This document shows, piece after piece, positions 1 to 6,797 of a DNA stretch of 11,555 nt. The translations under genes and the position numbers were made by a program. Within the stretch, counting starts at the first letter, position 1. The number at the start of each line of letters is the position of its first letter. The stretch spans positions 1 to 11,555 of the forward strand of contig CACXLY010000075.1 of NCBI GenBank assembly GCA_902768605.1. Reading direction: 5' to 3'. The stretch is from an uncultured Bacteroidales bacterium. Its GTDB lineage: Bacteria > Bacteroidota > Bacteroidia > Bacteroidales > Bacteroidaceae. Below the pieces are notes generated by a model. It was not told the origin of the DNA and did not search any database. It saw nothing but the letters and a program-made list of their open reading frames with translations.

Positions 1-1
1 T

Positions 2-126
2 GGGGGATGGGAGAGATGGGCATTATGGGGCTAATGGGGCTAATAGGGCTAATGGGAGAAATGGGAAGGATGGGAAGGATGGGAAGGATGGGAAGGATGG
101 GAAGGATGAGATTAATGGGGAGGAAT
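2..126. repeat. G-rich 9-bp-period tandem array
   Basis: A run of about thirteen 9-base units with the pattern GGGnnnnAT. Positions 27-53 hold three GGGGCTAAT-type units and 63-107 hold five identical GGGAAGGAT units; the flanking units are diverged. Every unit begins with a run of three or four G, with 5-6 base loops between runs, so the plus strand fits the general G-quadruplex pattern over most of its length. The period is a multiple of three, and the frame starting at position 1 stays open to a TAG at 142-144, reading Gly-X-Y-like triplets. I see no start signal or domain, so I treat it as non-coding repeat DNA, although the tail of an upstream gene cannot be excluded. Confidence 0.85.
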
Positions 127-136
127 GGGACGCTAA

Positions 137-246
137 GCATCTAGTTGGCCAACGCGAAACTTCTAGTTGACTATCTTAACACGTGTCGTTGGCATTTTAG
201 GAACGTGTCGTTGGCACTTTAGGAACGTGTCGCTGGGAATTTATTA
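137..246. repeat. 22-bp-period tandem array 1
   Basis: Five consecutive 22-base units start at 137, 159, 181, 203 and 225. Units 3 and 4 differ at one base and both begin ACGTGTCGTTGG. Unit 5 begins ACGTGTCGCTGG, and units 1 and 2 share the TCTAGTTG variant in the same register. The degree of match falls off outwards, as expected of an ageing tandem array. It lies between the G-rich repeat and the promoter of the OmpA-like gene. Two more arrays with the same period occur at 6575-6684 and 7439-7548. The units are too short for CRISPR. Confidence 0.8.
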
Positions 247-285
247 TCTGCATTTTAGTTTTCATGAATGTTTTTGAGGGATATG

Positions 286-317
286 TTTGGCTGTTTTGCC
301 AAAATGTATTACCTTTG
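286..317 (+). promoter_or_regulatory. Bacteroidota-type promoter of the OmpA-like gene
   Basis: A TACCTTTG box at 310-317 matches the Bacteroidota -7 consensus TAnnTTTG. A TTTG at 286-289 is placed 20 bases upstream of it, as expected for the -33 element. The predicted transcript starts a few bases after 317, leaving a leader of roughly 25-30 bases before the ATG at 350. A 6-bp inverted repeat (TTTGGC at 286-291 and GCCAAA at 298-303) overlaps the -33 element and part of the spacer and could be an operator. Confidence 0.65.
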
Positions 318-349
318 TCTCAAAATAACGAGAAAAACATCAATTAGAC

Positions 350-1501
350 ATGAACCATATCAAGAATTTTTTTACTGCTGCCTTCATGATGCTTTGCCTG
401 ACTGCAAGTGCTCAGACTGACGAGAAGGCCATTTCCTATCCTCAACTTTTCTTCGGTGCTCAAGCCGGCACTCAGGTGACGTTTACCGACTACAACAACT
501 GGGAGTTGTTCACGCCCACTGCCAGCTTCAGCTTCGGTTCTTTCTTTACTCCTGTCGTGGGCGCTCGCCTGAACGTTAATGGTGCTTGGAACAAAGGTGG
601 CTTTATCGACCGCGAAGAGGACTTTAGGTACAAATACAAGTACATGACTACGGACATCGACCTTATGGTCAACCTGGTCACGCTCCTTGGCAAGAAGGAC
701 TACTACCCCATGAATGTCTATCTGATAGGTGGTGTCGGCCTGAACTATGCATGGGATAACGACGAGGCTTTTGCCCACAAGGATAAGTTGATTCTGGCTT
801 ATGATGACGGCCGTTTCAGCCATAATGCGCGCATCGGAGCACAGATTGACTGCAACATTTCAAAGCATTTCAGCATCAATCTGGAGTTATCCGCCAACAC
901 CTTGAGAGACCGCTTCAACAGTAAGCTGCACAACAAAGGCGACTGGCAACTGGTTGGTCAGCTTGGCGTGACCTATAAGTTTGCCGCAAAAAAAGGTGAA
1001 AAGGCTAATAAGGTTAAAGTCGAGAAGGAGCAGGTGGAGTCTGCTGAGGTTTGGGAGACGCGACAGGACACGATTTGGTACGACGATGTCGTCGAGACGT
1101 CTAAGGATGAGAGCGGCTCTATGACGTGGACAGTCTTCTATGATGTCCGCGAGAGTGACTTCAAAGCCAACGAGCAACTGGCTTCAATAGGAGCTTTCCT
1201 GAAGGACCGGCACGAGTGCAAGGTCGATATCAAATCCTATGCAGACGCTAAGACAGGCAATCCGCAAATCAATCTGGAACTCTCGAGACAGCGCATGCAA
1301 AAGGCTGTGAAGGCGCTGACAGAGGCCGGAGTGCCAGCTTCGTCCATCACATCGAACTACTACGGCGACACCATCCAGCCCTATTCAGAGAATGATAAGA
1401 ATCGCGTCACCATCATCATAGCGACAGGTCTGAAGGATGGCAAGGACAAGAGGATGGTGAAGAAGTTCAAGACGAAAGAAGTGCGTTATAGAGTCAAATA
1501 A
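350..1501 (+). CDS. Outer-membrane beta-barrel protein with C-terminal OmpA-like domain
   Basis: This 383-residue protein starts with a signal peptide (MNHIKNFFTAAFMMLCLTAS, cleavage near residue 21-22). Residues about 32-212 alternate aromatic and polar strands (FFGAQAG, YLIGGVGLNYAW, QLGVTYKF), typical of an outer-membrane barrel. A charged linker covers about 213-255. Residues about 258-357 match the OmpA C-terminal peptidoglycan-binding fold: VFYDV, then SYAD in place of the usual GHTD with Asp299, then LELSRQRMQKAV, then a terminal NRVTI with Arg352. The known role of this architecture is anchoring the outer membrane to the cell wall. It lies 34 bases upstream of the HExxH gene and is probably the first gene of an operon. 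ATG 350 is chosen because it gives the signal peptide directly. The basic C-terminal tail (KDKRMVKKFKTKEVRYRVK) is unusual. The specific ligand or partner is unknown. Confidence 0.85.
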   Translation: MNHIKNFFTAAFMMLCLTASAQTDEKAISYPQLFFGAQAGTQVTFTDYNNWELFTPTASFSFGSFFTPVVGARLNVNGAWNKGGFIDREEDFRYKYKYMTTDIDLMVNLVTLLGKKDYYPMNVYLIGGVGLNYAWDNDEAFAHKDKLILAYDDGRFSHNARIGAQIDCNISKHFSINLELSANTLRDRFNSKLHNKGDWQLVGQLGVTYKFAAKKGEKANKVKVEKEQVESAEVWETRQDTIWYDDVVETSKDESGSMTWTVFYDVRESDFKANEQLASIGAFLKDRHECKVDIKSYADAKTGNPQINLELSRQRMQKAVKALTEAGVPASSITSNYYGDTIQPYSENDKNRVTIIIATGLKDGKDKRMVKKFKTKEVRYRVK

Positions 1502-1535
1502 CATCTTAGTTCTCCACTCATATCCTTAAGTCATA

Positions 1536-2819
1536 ATGATTATCAACAGGTTCATAATCCGCTCTCTTCTCATTTGTACTACCATATGCATTCTGGCCTT
1601 GCCCGTTTTGGCTGAAGAGCACGCGCAATCAGGGTATACTCTTCCTAAAGGGAAAGAGATATACATCCCGAAAGATTTGCGCGACAATGACTTCACGAGC
1701 AAAGAGTCCACGTGGAGCTACTACCGAATGGCTTGCACGCCCAATGTGGTCTGCTTTTGGGAGAAAGGGTTTGGCGACGACCTCAGCAAGGCTCCTGACC
1801 TCGATGGGCATCGCATGACCGTTGACCTGAATAATCTCCTGAGCCGCGTCGAGTACTTCTACAACGTCTATCGCGACATGATGGGTTTCCTGCGCCCTGG
1901 CAGCAAGGCCGACAAGTACCGCATGATGGTCATGCTCAAGTATTCCCTGGAAGGCACAGCTTATGGCGGCTGCTACGATAATGTCATTGGTGCCCTGTGG
2001 ATTGCTCCCAATCGTGTTCAGGACAAGACACTTAATTGCATTGCCCACGAGCTGGGGCACTCCTTCCAGATTCAGATTTCATGCGACGGAGAGTCACATG
2101 GCATGGGCGGCGGAATCTTTGAAACGAGTGCCCAATGGATGCTCTGGCAGGTCAACCCGAGATGGACGACGGACGAGAACTACCATTGGGAAGCCTTCAA
2201 GAAAGACATTCACCTGAGCCTCTTCCACCACAAGAACATGTATCACGCTCCCTTTGTGCTCGAGTACTGGAGCGTTCTGCATGGGCTGACTTATATGGCC
2301 GACATGTTCCGAGGAGGTTTGCAGGGAGAGGACTTCGTGCAGACCTATATGCGCATGTATCAGGTAGATGTGAAGAAGATGGGCGATGAACTGCTCGACT
2401 GCTACAGTCGTCTCATCACCTTTGACTTTCCAGACAAGCACAAGGAAAGCGCGCGCTATGCCTGCGAACTGCAGAGCGAACTGACAGACACGCTTGGCGG
2501 ATGGAAGAAGCCCGTCAATGTGCCTGAAACTTATGGCTTCAATGTGGACGAAATACCTCTACCCCCTGCAGGCAAGGACGTCAAAGTGCGCTTCCAAGGA
2601 CTTTCCAAAGAGGACAACGTAGGCTATCGATACAGACTTGTTGCTATCGACGAAGCAAACAACCCTACTTATCTTGATGTCAACTCAGAACATAAGAAAA
2701 CGCTTCGCTACACGAATCCTGGCAATATCAAAAAGCTTTATCTTGTCGTAGTAGGCTGTCCCCAAAAGGAATACATTGCCAGAGAGGCCGCATCATATCC
2801 GTATATCATCAAGTTTTAA
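1536..2819 (+). CDS. Secreted HExxH zinc-metallopeptidase-like protein (DUF6055-like)
   Basis: The 427-residue product has a hydrophobic signal peptide (residues 1-26, ending LALPVLA before EEHA). Its centre carries HELGHSFQ at 171-178, the HExxH zinc-binding and catalytic motif. Glu196, in the segment GGGIFETSAQW, lies 24 residues after the motif glutamate and could be the third zinc ligand of a gluzincin-type peptidase. Further on, about 340-427 looks like a separate beta-rich C-terminal domain (VKVRFQGL, YRYRLVAID, LYLVVVG). From memory the whole resembles the DUF6055 family of Bacteroidales exported proteins; that assignment is not verified and the substrate is unknown. It is flanked by short gaps of 34 and 57 bases with no promoter seen in either, suggesting co-transcription with the OmpA-like gene and the GH43 gene. 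Confidence 0.75.
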   Translation: MIINRFIIRSLLICTTICILALPVLAEEHAQSGYTLPKGKEIYIPKDLRDNDFTSKESTWSYYRMACTPNVVCFWEKGFGDDLSKAPDLDGHRMTVDLNNLLSRVEYFYNVYRDMMGFLRPGSKADKYRMMVMLKYSLEGTAYGGCYDNVIGALWIAPNRVQDKTLNCIAHELGHSFQIQISCDGESHGMGGGIFETSAQWMLWQVNPRWTTDENYHWEAFKKDIHLSLFHHKNMYHAPFVLEYWSVLHGLTYMADMFRGGLQGEDFVQTYMRMYQVDVKKMGDELLDCYSRLITFDFPDKHKESARYACELQSELTDTLGGWKKPVNVPETYGFNVDEIPLPPAGKDVKVRFQGLSKEDNVGYRYRLVAIDEANNPTYLDVNSEHKKTLRYTNPGNIKKLYLVVVGCPQKEYIAREAASYPYIIKF

Positions 2820-2876
2820 CATGGCCTCACAATAGGCGTCTTCTTCAGCACCTGAATCCCACAAAAAGACTTAGAT

Positions 2877-4400
2877 ATGAAAGCAATCAGCACCACCACG
2901 ACACTCGTCTTGTTGACTTTTACCATGGGTCTGGGCATCAACGCTCAGACGGTTGGCAAGCCTACATCTTGGGGAGACATGAACGACGGCACATACTCGA
3001 ATCCTGTGTTGAATGCCGACTTCTCCGACCCAGACATCATTCGTGTGGGAGAGAAGTTTTACATGGTAGCTTCTGACTTTCATTTCATGGGAATGCAGGT
3101 GCTTGAATCTGACGACATGGTCAATTGGCGGTATATCAGCCAGATTTATAACCGCATAGATGAGCCAGGGTGGAACGACAACCAGCACTATGGTGGCGGT
3201 TCATGGGCACCTGCCATCCGCTACCACGAAGGACGGTTCTACGTCTATTTCTGCACGCCAGATGAAGGTCTCTACATGACGACAGCCACCAATGCCAATG
3301 GTCCTTGGGAGCCGTTGTATCTGGTGAAACGTGTTGGGAAATGGGAAGACCCTTGCCCATTTTGGGATGATGACGGACAAGCCTATCTGGGACGCAGTCA
3401 GCATGGTGCAGGTCCCATCATCGTGCATAAAATGTCAGCAGATGGTCGGGAGTTGCTCGACGATGGCGTAACGGTCTATAGAGGTCCTGTGGCAGAGGGT
3501 ACGAAGTGGCTGAAACGCAACGGATATTACTATCTCATCATTCCGGAAGGTGGCGTCAGCTCAGGTTGGCAGACAGTACTCAGAGCCAAAAACATCTATG
3601 GTCCCTACGAGCGACGTATTGTATTGGAAAAAGGCTCCACAGAAATCAACGGCCCTCATCAAGGCTCGTTAGTCGATGCTCCCGATGGCACATGGTGGTT
3701 CTTCCATTTCCAAGACACGCCGGAACGCGGCAGAGTGCTTCATCTGCAACCGGCGCGATGGCTGGACGAATGGCCTTTGATGGGAATTGACAAGGACGGC
3801 AACGGCATAGGAGAACCCGTCAGCTCCTGGCAGAAACCAATCCCATCATCCGGTCGCTCTCTGCCTCAGACCGATGACGACTTCTCAGGGCCATTAGGAC
3901 TGCAATGGCAATGGAACCATAATCCTTGGGACAACTATTGGAGTCTGACAGAGCGCAAGGGCTTTCTGACACTCATCGCTCAACCTGCCGCCTCAATAAA
4001 GGAGAGCCATAACATGCTCATGCAAAAGGTGATGGGATATGTCTGTGAGAGTACAACCAAGGTGGAGATTCGCAGCGATTGCTTCGCGGGACTGGCATGC
4101 ACAGGACGAGAGTTTCGCGGCATAGGCATAAGCCCAGAAGGTATCTTTGTGGAATCTGACGGTCAGCGAACCATGGTGAAGGAAGGCCGCTTCAAACGCA
4201 TGTACCTACGCGTCAAGAATGATTGCCTCCAGCACACCCACCAATTCTATTACAGCCTTGACGGCAAGACTTTCCTGCCGGCAGGCGACTCATTCCCAAT
4301 GCACAATGGCCATTGGAAAGGCATCCGCGTAGGCCTCTTCTGCTATGGTAACAGCGGACGGGCTCGCTTTGACAACTTTAATATGGAGATAAAGGATTAA
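2877..4400 (+). CDS. Glycoside hydrolase family 43 (xylosidase/arabinofuranosidase type)
   Basis: The 507-residue product has a signal peptide (about 1-23, ending GLGINAQ) and a five-bladed propeller GH43 domain at about 38-320. Expected catalytic residues are visible: base Asp51 in FSDPDII, pKa-modulating Asp158 in WEDPCPFWDDDG, and acid Glu224 in LIIPEGGVSSGW. NGPHQGSLVD holds the conserved histidine (261) near the active site. Residues about 333-507 form the second, concanavalin-like domain seen in two-domain GH43 enzymes (DDFSGPLGLQWQWNHNP near its start, ARFDNFNM at its end). The layout recalls GH43 subfamily 12, whose members release arabinose or xylose from plant-wall glycans; exact specificity cannot be read from sequence. 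It is probably the last gene of the operon. Its stop is 14 bases from the stop of the convergent ThuA-like gene. No SusC/SusD genes are in view. Confidence 0.92.
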   Translation: MKAISTTTTLVLLTFTMGLGINAQTVGKPTSWGDMNDGTYSNPVLNADFSDPDIIRVGEKFYMVASDFHFMGMQVLESDDMVNWRYISQIYNRIDEPGWNDNQHYGGGSWAPAIRYHEGRFYVYFCTPDEGLYMTTATNANGPWEPLYLVKRVGKWEDPCPFWDDDGQAYLGRSQHGAGPIIVHKMSADGRELLDDGVTVYRGPVAEGTKWLKRNGYYYLIIPEGGVSSGWQTVLRAKNIYGPYERRIVLEKGSTEINGPHQGSLVDAPDGTWWFFHFQDTPERGRVLHLQPARWLDEWPLMGIDKDGNGIGEPVSSWQKPIPSSGRSLPQTDDDFSGPLGLQWQWNHNPWDNYWSLTERKGFLTLIAQPAASIKESHNMLMQKVMGYVCESTTKVEIRSDCFAGLACTGREFRGIGISPEGIFVESDGQRTMVKEGRFKRMYLRVKNDCLQHTHQFYYSLDGKTFLPAGDSFPMHNGHWKGIRVGLFCYGNSGRARFDNFNMEIKD

Positions 4401-4414
4401 GGCTACCTGCCTTA

Positions 4415-5341
4415 CTAATTCGGACGATAGTTCAGGCGGAGCGAGGCCTTGTCTTCGGTGGGGAAATCGCTTGGGACGGGTTGCGACACCTTTCCCGTTG
4501 CACACCATTCCGAGCCACGAAGCAGGAGCGTCTGGAAGCCTGCACATTGCATGGCAGGATTGTCGTCCAGGCTGTCTCCGCAATGACCAAGCATGATGTG
4601 GAACACCCTACCCTTGCCATATTTGACTGTAAAGACGAGCGGTTCCTCGCGCCCCGAGCCTCGCTGTTCCGTGGAAGAATAGGCCGTGTAGAGCAAGTCT
4701 TTGATGCCGCCGGGACCTCTCATCCTGTCGTACAGCTCGTCGGTAGCATGCTTCCATCGGGCAGGCAACCCCTTGGTGATGGGATGCGAGGCAGCACGGC
4801 AATTGAGCACAAACTCGTGCCTGAAGCCATGAGAGCCTCCGCCTCCGGGAGATGTGTCAGCCTGCAATGCTCCATCCTTCCAATAGAAATAGGGCCCTGA
4901 TGCCTCGTTCCTTCCTCCCCAGCCGCCGAGGGCTATCATCTCGTTGTAGGCAGGCCAGTCCGTGAAGGCATTGTCGGCAGCATGGTAAACCACCACTCCG
5001 CCGCCTCGCTGCACATAGTCCATGAAAGCGGCATTCATGGCAGCCGACCAGCCGTCTCCGTTATAGTCCAAGACCACAAGTTTGTACTTGCCGAAGTCCA
5101 CGGAGAAGTCCGACATGTCTTCTCCCTGTTTGGGAGAAACCGCCACATCGAGGCTGAAAAGCCCCGAGTTCTCCAGCGTCATCTTGATAGCCTGATGGCT
5201 GACGGGCCAGTTGTGGTTGTTCTGCCCGGTAATGATGACGCCACGAATAGGCTTCTTCGCATTGGCGCAGGCAATGGCCGAAAGCAACACAATGCACATC
5301 AACAGAATATGCCCGATACGCTTCATATTTTCAATCTTCAT
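4415..5341 (-). CDS. Exported ThuA-like domain protein
   Basis: The 308-residue product matches the ThuA-like family, a glutamine-amidotransferase-like fold found in sugar-metabolism loci. Visible family segments are VIITGQNNHNW (35-45), GGGVVVYHAADNAF (113-126), HPITKGLPARWKHATDELYD (186-205) and GKGRVFHIMLGH (242-253). The N-terminus is a signal peptide. Translation may start at Met1 (5341) or at Met6 (5326); Met6 gives a more typical signal sequence (MKRIGHILLMCIVLLSAIA), and the bases before it look repeat-like (GAATATTGAAATATGAAG), so 5326 is a serious alternative. Cleavage near Ala28 is likely; Cys25 is a poor lipobox. The biochemical activity of most exported ThuA-like proteins is not established. 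It is transcribed toward the GH43 gene and may be expressed from the promoter candidate at 5416-5423. Confidence 0.85.
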   Translation of the reverse strand: MKIENMKRIGHILLMCIVLLSAIACANAKKPIRGVIITGQNNHNWPVSHQAIKMTLENSGLFSLDVAVSPKQGEDMSDFSVDFGKYKLVVLDYNGDGWSAAMNAAFMDYVQRGGGVVVYHAADNAFTDWPAYNEMIALGGWGGRNEASGPYFYWKDGALQADTSPGGGGSHGFRHEFVLNCRAASHPITKGLPARWKHATDELYDRMRGPGGIKDLLYTAYSSTEQRGSGREEPLVFTVKYGKGRVFHIMLGHCGDSLDDNPAMQCAGFQTLLLRGSEWCATGKVSQPVPSDFPTEDKASLRLNYRPN

Positions 5342-5359
5342 ATTTCAATATTCAAGTTT

Positions 5360-5411
5360 TGGAAGTTATGATGGGAAGTTATAATGGGAAGTTATAATGG
5401 GGAGTTATGGT
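5360..5411. repeat. 13-bp tandem array, left arm
   Basis: Four contiguous 13-base units start at 5360, 5373, 5386 and 5399. Units 2 and 3 are identical (GGGAAGTTATAAT); units 1 and 4 differ at two or three bases. The array sits in what would be the 5' leader of the ThuA-like gene on the minus strand, and faces a related array in the opposite orientation at 5433-5484. Confidence 0.85.
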
Positions 5412-5415
5412 GGGC

Positions 5416-5423
5416 CAAATGTA
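5416..5423 (-). promoter_or_regulatory. Candidate -7 box for the ThuA-like gene
   Basis: Read on the minus strand this is TACATTTG, a match to the Bacteroidota -7 consensus TAnnTTTG. It would start a transcript near 5409 and leave a leader of about 70-80 bases before the ThuA-like start codon. No clear TTTG -33 element is seen about 20 bases upstream, so the call rests on the box and its position. It lies in the 21-base spacer between two inverted 13-bp arrays. Confidence 0.45.
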
Positions 5424-5432
5424 TCGGCTCCT

Positions 5433-5484
5433 CATAACTTCTCTTCTTAACTCCTAATCTTAACTCCTAATCTTAACTTCTCTT
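5433..5484. repeat. 13-bp tandem array, right arm (inverted)
   Basis: Four contiguous 13-base units start at 5433, 5446, 5459 and 5472. Units 2 and 3 are identical (CTTAACTCCTAAT), and the outer ones end CTTCTCTT. Read on the opposite strand the units contain GAAGTTA or GGAGTTA, as in the left arm, so the two arms form an inverted pair that could fold over the intervening 21 bases. The array lies directly after the stop codon of the thioredoxin-like gene and could serve as its terminator, although it lacks a U-tract. Confidence 0.8.
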
Positions 5485-5488
5485 CATA

Positions 5489-5986
5489 TTATTTCACCGC
5501 TTTTGGCGTCCAGTTCTTGAAGAAGCGCAGCACTTTCTCTTGATTGTAGCCCTGCCCCTCTTCCAGAAAGCTCGAGTCCTGAATGTGAATCAACCTGCCT
5601 TCGCCATCGAGGACCACGAAGACGGGAAACCCGAAGCGGCCGCAGCCCGCGAGCCTCTTCATCAGGGCCGCCATCTGCTGCTGCTTTTCCTCACTCTCCG
5701 ACTTACGCGGATTGTAGTTGACGTGGATGTACTCGAAGTTCTCGTCAATCAGTTTGCTGATGGCCGTATCCTTTGAGATGAAGTCAGCAAACCTGAGGCA
5801 CCACGGACACCAGTTGCCACCCACCTGACAGACCACGAACTTGCCCTCCGCTTTCGCCTTCTCGAGAGCCCCGTCAATCTGCTCGATGGGATTGATGTCC
5901 TCGTTATAGACCTTTTTAAGCGCAGTCTGAGCCTCGGCGCATGCGGCCAGCAGAACCGCAAAGAATGTTATGATAGTCCTTTTCAT
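5489..5986 (-). CDS. Exported thioredoxin-fold protein (CPWC active site)
   Basis: The 165-residue product has an N-terminal export signal ([20 protein letters not shown]). The stretch LAAC ending at Cys16 is a good lipobox, so it may be a lipoprotein; cleavage after Ala19 is the alternative. The active site is [10 protein letters not shown] with Cys60 and Cys63, and the expected cis-proline is Pro121 in [11 protein letters not shown]. The insert [20 protein letters not shown] (92-111) makes an extra helix, as in thioredoxin_7/DUF255-like proteins. The likely role is thiol-disulfide exchange or reduction outside the cytoplasm; the substrate is unknown. It is the third gene of a small operon. 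Its ATG lies 4 bases after the stop of the reconstructed YbjQ frame, or overlaps the stop by 4 bases in the frame as sequenced. Confidence 0.87.
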   Translation of the reverse strand: MKRTIITFFAVLLAACAEAQTALKKVYNEDINPIEQIDGALEKAKAEGKFVVCQVGGNWCPWCLRFADFISKDTAISKLIDENFEYIHVNYNPRKSESEEKQQQMAALMKRLAGCGRFGFPVFVVLDGEGRLIHIQDSSFLEEGQGYNQEKVLRFFKNWTPKAVK

Positions 5987-6309
5987 TCAGTCAGATAACT
6001 ACTGCCGTTCCGCTTGTGGCCACCATAAGCATAGAGCCGCCCGCTTCCGATGGTTTCATAGTCGATATCGATGCCCACGACGGCACCAGTTCCCATGACC
6101 TGAGCGCGGTCCATCATCTCGCGAAGGGAGGTTTCCTTGGCCTCGATAAGAACCTTCTCATAGCTGCCGGCACGTCCGCCGAAGAAGTCGCGGATTCCAG
6201 CCAAGAAATCCTTGAGCACGTTAGCACCGATAATAGTTTCTCCTGTCACCACTCCCTTATACTCGCGAATGGGATGGCCTTCAATCTGCGGGGTCGTTGA
6301 TAGTATCAT
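5983..6309 (-). CDS. YbjQ/UPF0145 family protein with frameshifted C-terminus
   Basis: Residues 1-90 match the YbjQ (UPF0145, DUF74) family along their whole length: [49 protein letters not shown], then [13 protein letters not shown]. The family is known as a small pentameric fold of unclear function, sometimes described as heavy-metal binding. After Gly90 the frame reads [18 protein letters not shown], which is not the family ending. The neighbouring frame gives [15 protein letters not shown] and a TGA at 5991-5993, which is the family C-terminus. One extra base in the CCC run at 6040-6042 (plus strand) explains this. The repaired product would be about 105 residues, the normal length. It may be a true mutation or a sequencing error. 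The start overlaps the stop of the upstream 52-residue gene as ATGA. Confidence 0.88.
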   Translation of the reverse strand: MILSTTPQIEGHPIREYKGVVTGETIIGANVLKDFLAGIRDFFGGRAGSYEKVLIEAKETSLREMMDRAQVMGTGAVVGIDIDYETIGSGRLYAYGGHKRNGSSYLTE

Positions 6310-6464
6310 AACCGTTCGTTTATGTAGTTTTTAGTACTCAATTCGTAATACAAAGCCTCCAGTTCCCGTAAGGACATGCCTTTCACGGAAGCCTCTATCT
6401 TGCGTATCAGCTCCTCGCGCTGCATATCCTCCGACTGCGCAAATCCACTATATGTGACATGCAT
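6306..6464 (-). CDS. Small conserved-looking hypothetical protein, 52 aa
   Basis: A 52-codon frame opens with ATG at 6464 and closes with TGA at 6306-6308. That stop overlaps the YbjQ start codon by four bases (ATGA), a typical sign of translational coupling. The product begins [19 protein letters not shown] and continues with a charged amphipathic stretch, [20 protein letters not shown], likely one or two helices. No signal peptide, membrane segment or cysteine is present, so it should be cytoplasmic. I do not recognise the family. Support for coding comes from the overlap, the promoter box 21 bases upstream, and the helical, low-complexity-free composition. A downstream start at Met14 is possible but would lose a quarter of the protein. 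Confidence 0.65.
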   Translation of the reverse strand: MHVTYSGFAQSEDMQREELIRKIEASVKGMSLRELEALYYELSTKNYINERL

Positions 6465-6484
6465 GATGTTTCAGTTTTTGAATA

Positions 6485-6492
6485 CAAAGATA
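6485..6492 (-). promoter_or_regulatory. Candidate -7 box for the 52-aa/YbjQ/thioredoxin operon
   Basis: On the minus strand this reads TATCTTTG, matching TAnnTTTG. It lies 20 bases before the ATG of the 52-residue gene, giving a very short leader. No convincing -33 TTTG is visible. The placement before the first gene of a tightly packed three-gene set is the main support. Confidence 0.5.
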
Positions 6493-6574
6493 AACATTTT
6501 GTTTGGATTATCACGCATGAGGGAGTCGGTTTTAACAATTTCGTGTACGATTTTGTCATAACGAGCATGATTCA

Positions 6575-6684
6575 GGCTTTATCTGACAGCCCGGCGACAT
6601 GTTTCTAACTGCCCTACTACATGTTTCTAATGGGCCGATGAAACGTTGGTAAATGCCGGACTACACGTGTATGTTTCAAACGTC
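6575..6684. repeat. 22-bp-period tandem array 2
   Basis: Units of 22 bases start at 6575, 6597, 6619, 6641 and 6663. The second and third share the 12-base block ACATGTTTCTAA; the fourth and fifth are diverged but keep the register, with AAACGTTGG and ACACGTGT at the same place. The first matches the second at about 12 of 22 positions. The region between the operon promoter (6492) and this array holds no gene that I can see. The period and the AC-GTGT-like unit starts link it to the arrays at 137-246 and 7439-7548. Confidence 0.65.
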
Positions 6685-6691
6685 ACATTCA

Positions 6692-6720
6692 TGATGCTGC
6701 AATCGCTTCGTGAAGCATCA
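6692..6720. repeat. 7-bp inverted repeat with 15-base loop
   Basis: TGATGCT at 6692-6698 pairs with AGCATCA at 6714-6720 around a 15-base loop. It follows directly after the 22-bp array and has no U-tract on either side, so its role as a terminator is doubtful. Confidence 0.45.
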
Positions 6721-6771
6721 GCATTTCTCACGTGTAGCGTCGGCCGTTCTGCTTTATGAATTATTATTGTC

Positions 6772-6797
6772 TCTAGATTGAACATGTTCAATCTAGA
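6772..6797. repeat. 26-bp perfect palindrome
   Basis: The sequence is TCTAGATTGAACA followed by its exact reverse complement, centred between 6784 and 6785, with no mismatch. It contains the TAG stop (6793-6795, minus strand) of the GLUG-type remnant, so in a minus-strand transcript it would form a hairpin right at the end of that frame. No U-tract follows. It could equally be a binding site for a dimeric regulator or a recombination site. Confidence 0.85.

Noticed and set aside
5983..5986. ATGA overlap between the YbjQ and thioredoxin-like genes as translational coupling
   Set aside because: The overlap exists only in the frameshifted YbjQ frame. In the repaired frame the stop is at 5991-5993 and the gap is 4 bases, so coupling is still plausible but not by ATGA overlap.
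6376..6561. 61-residue plus-strand frame
   Set aside because: It lies antisense to the 52-residue gene and its promoter, is Ser/Cys/Ile-rich, and has no recognisable feature.
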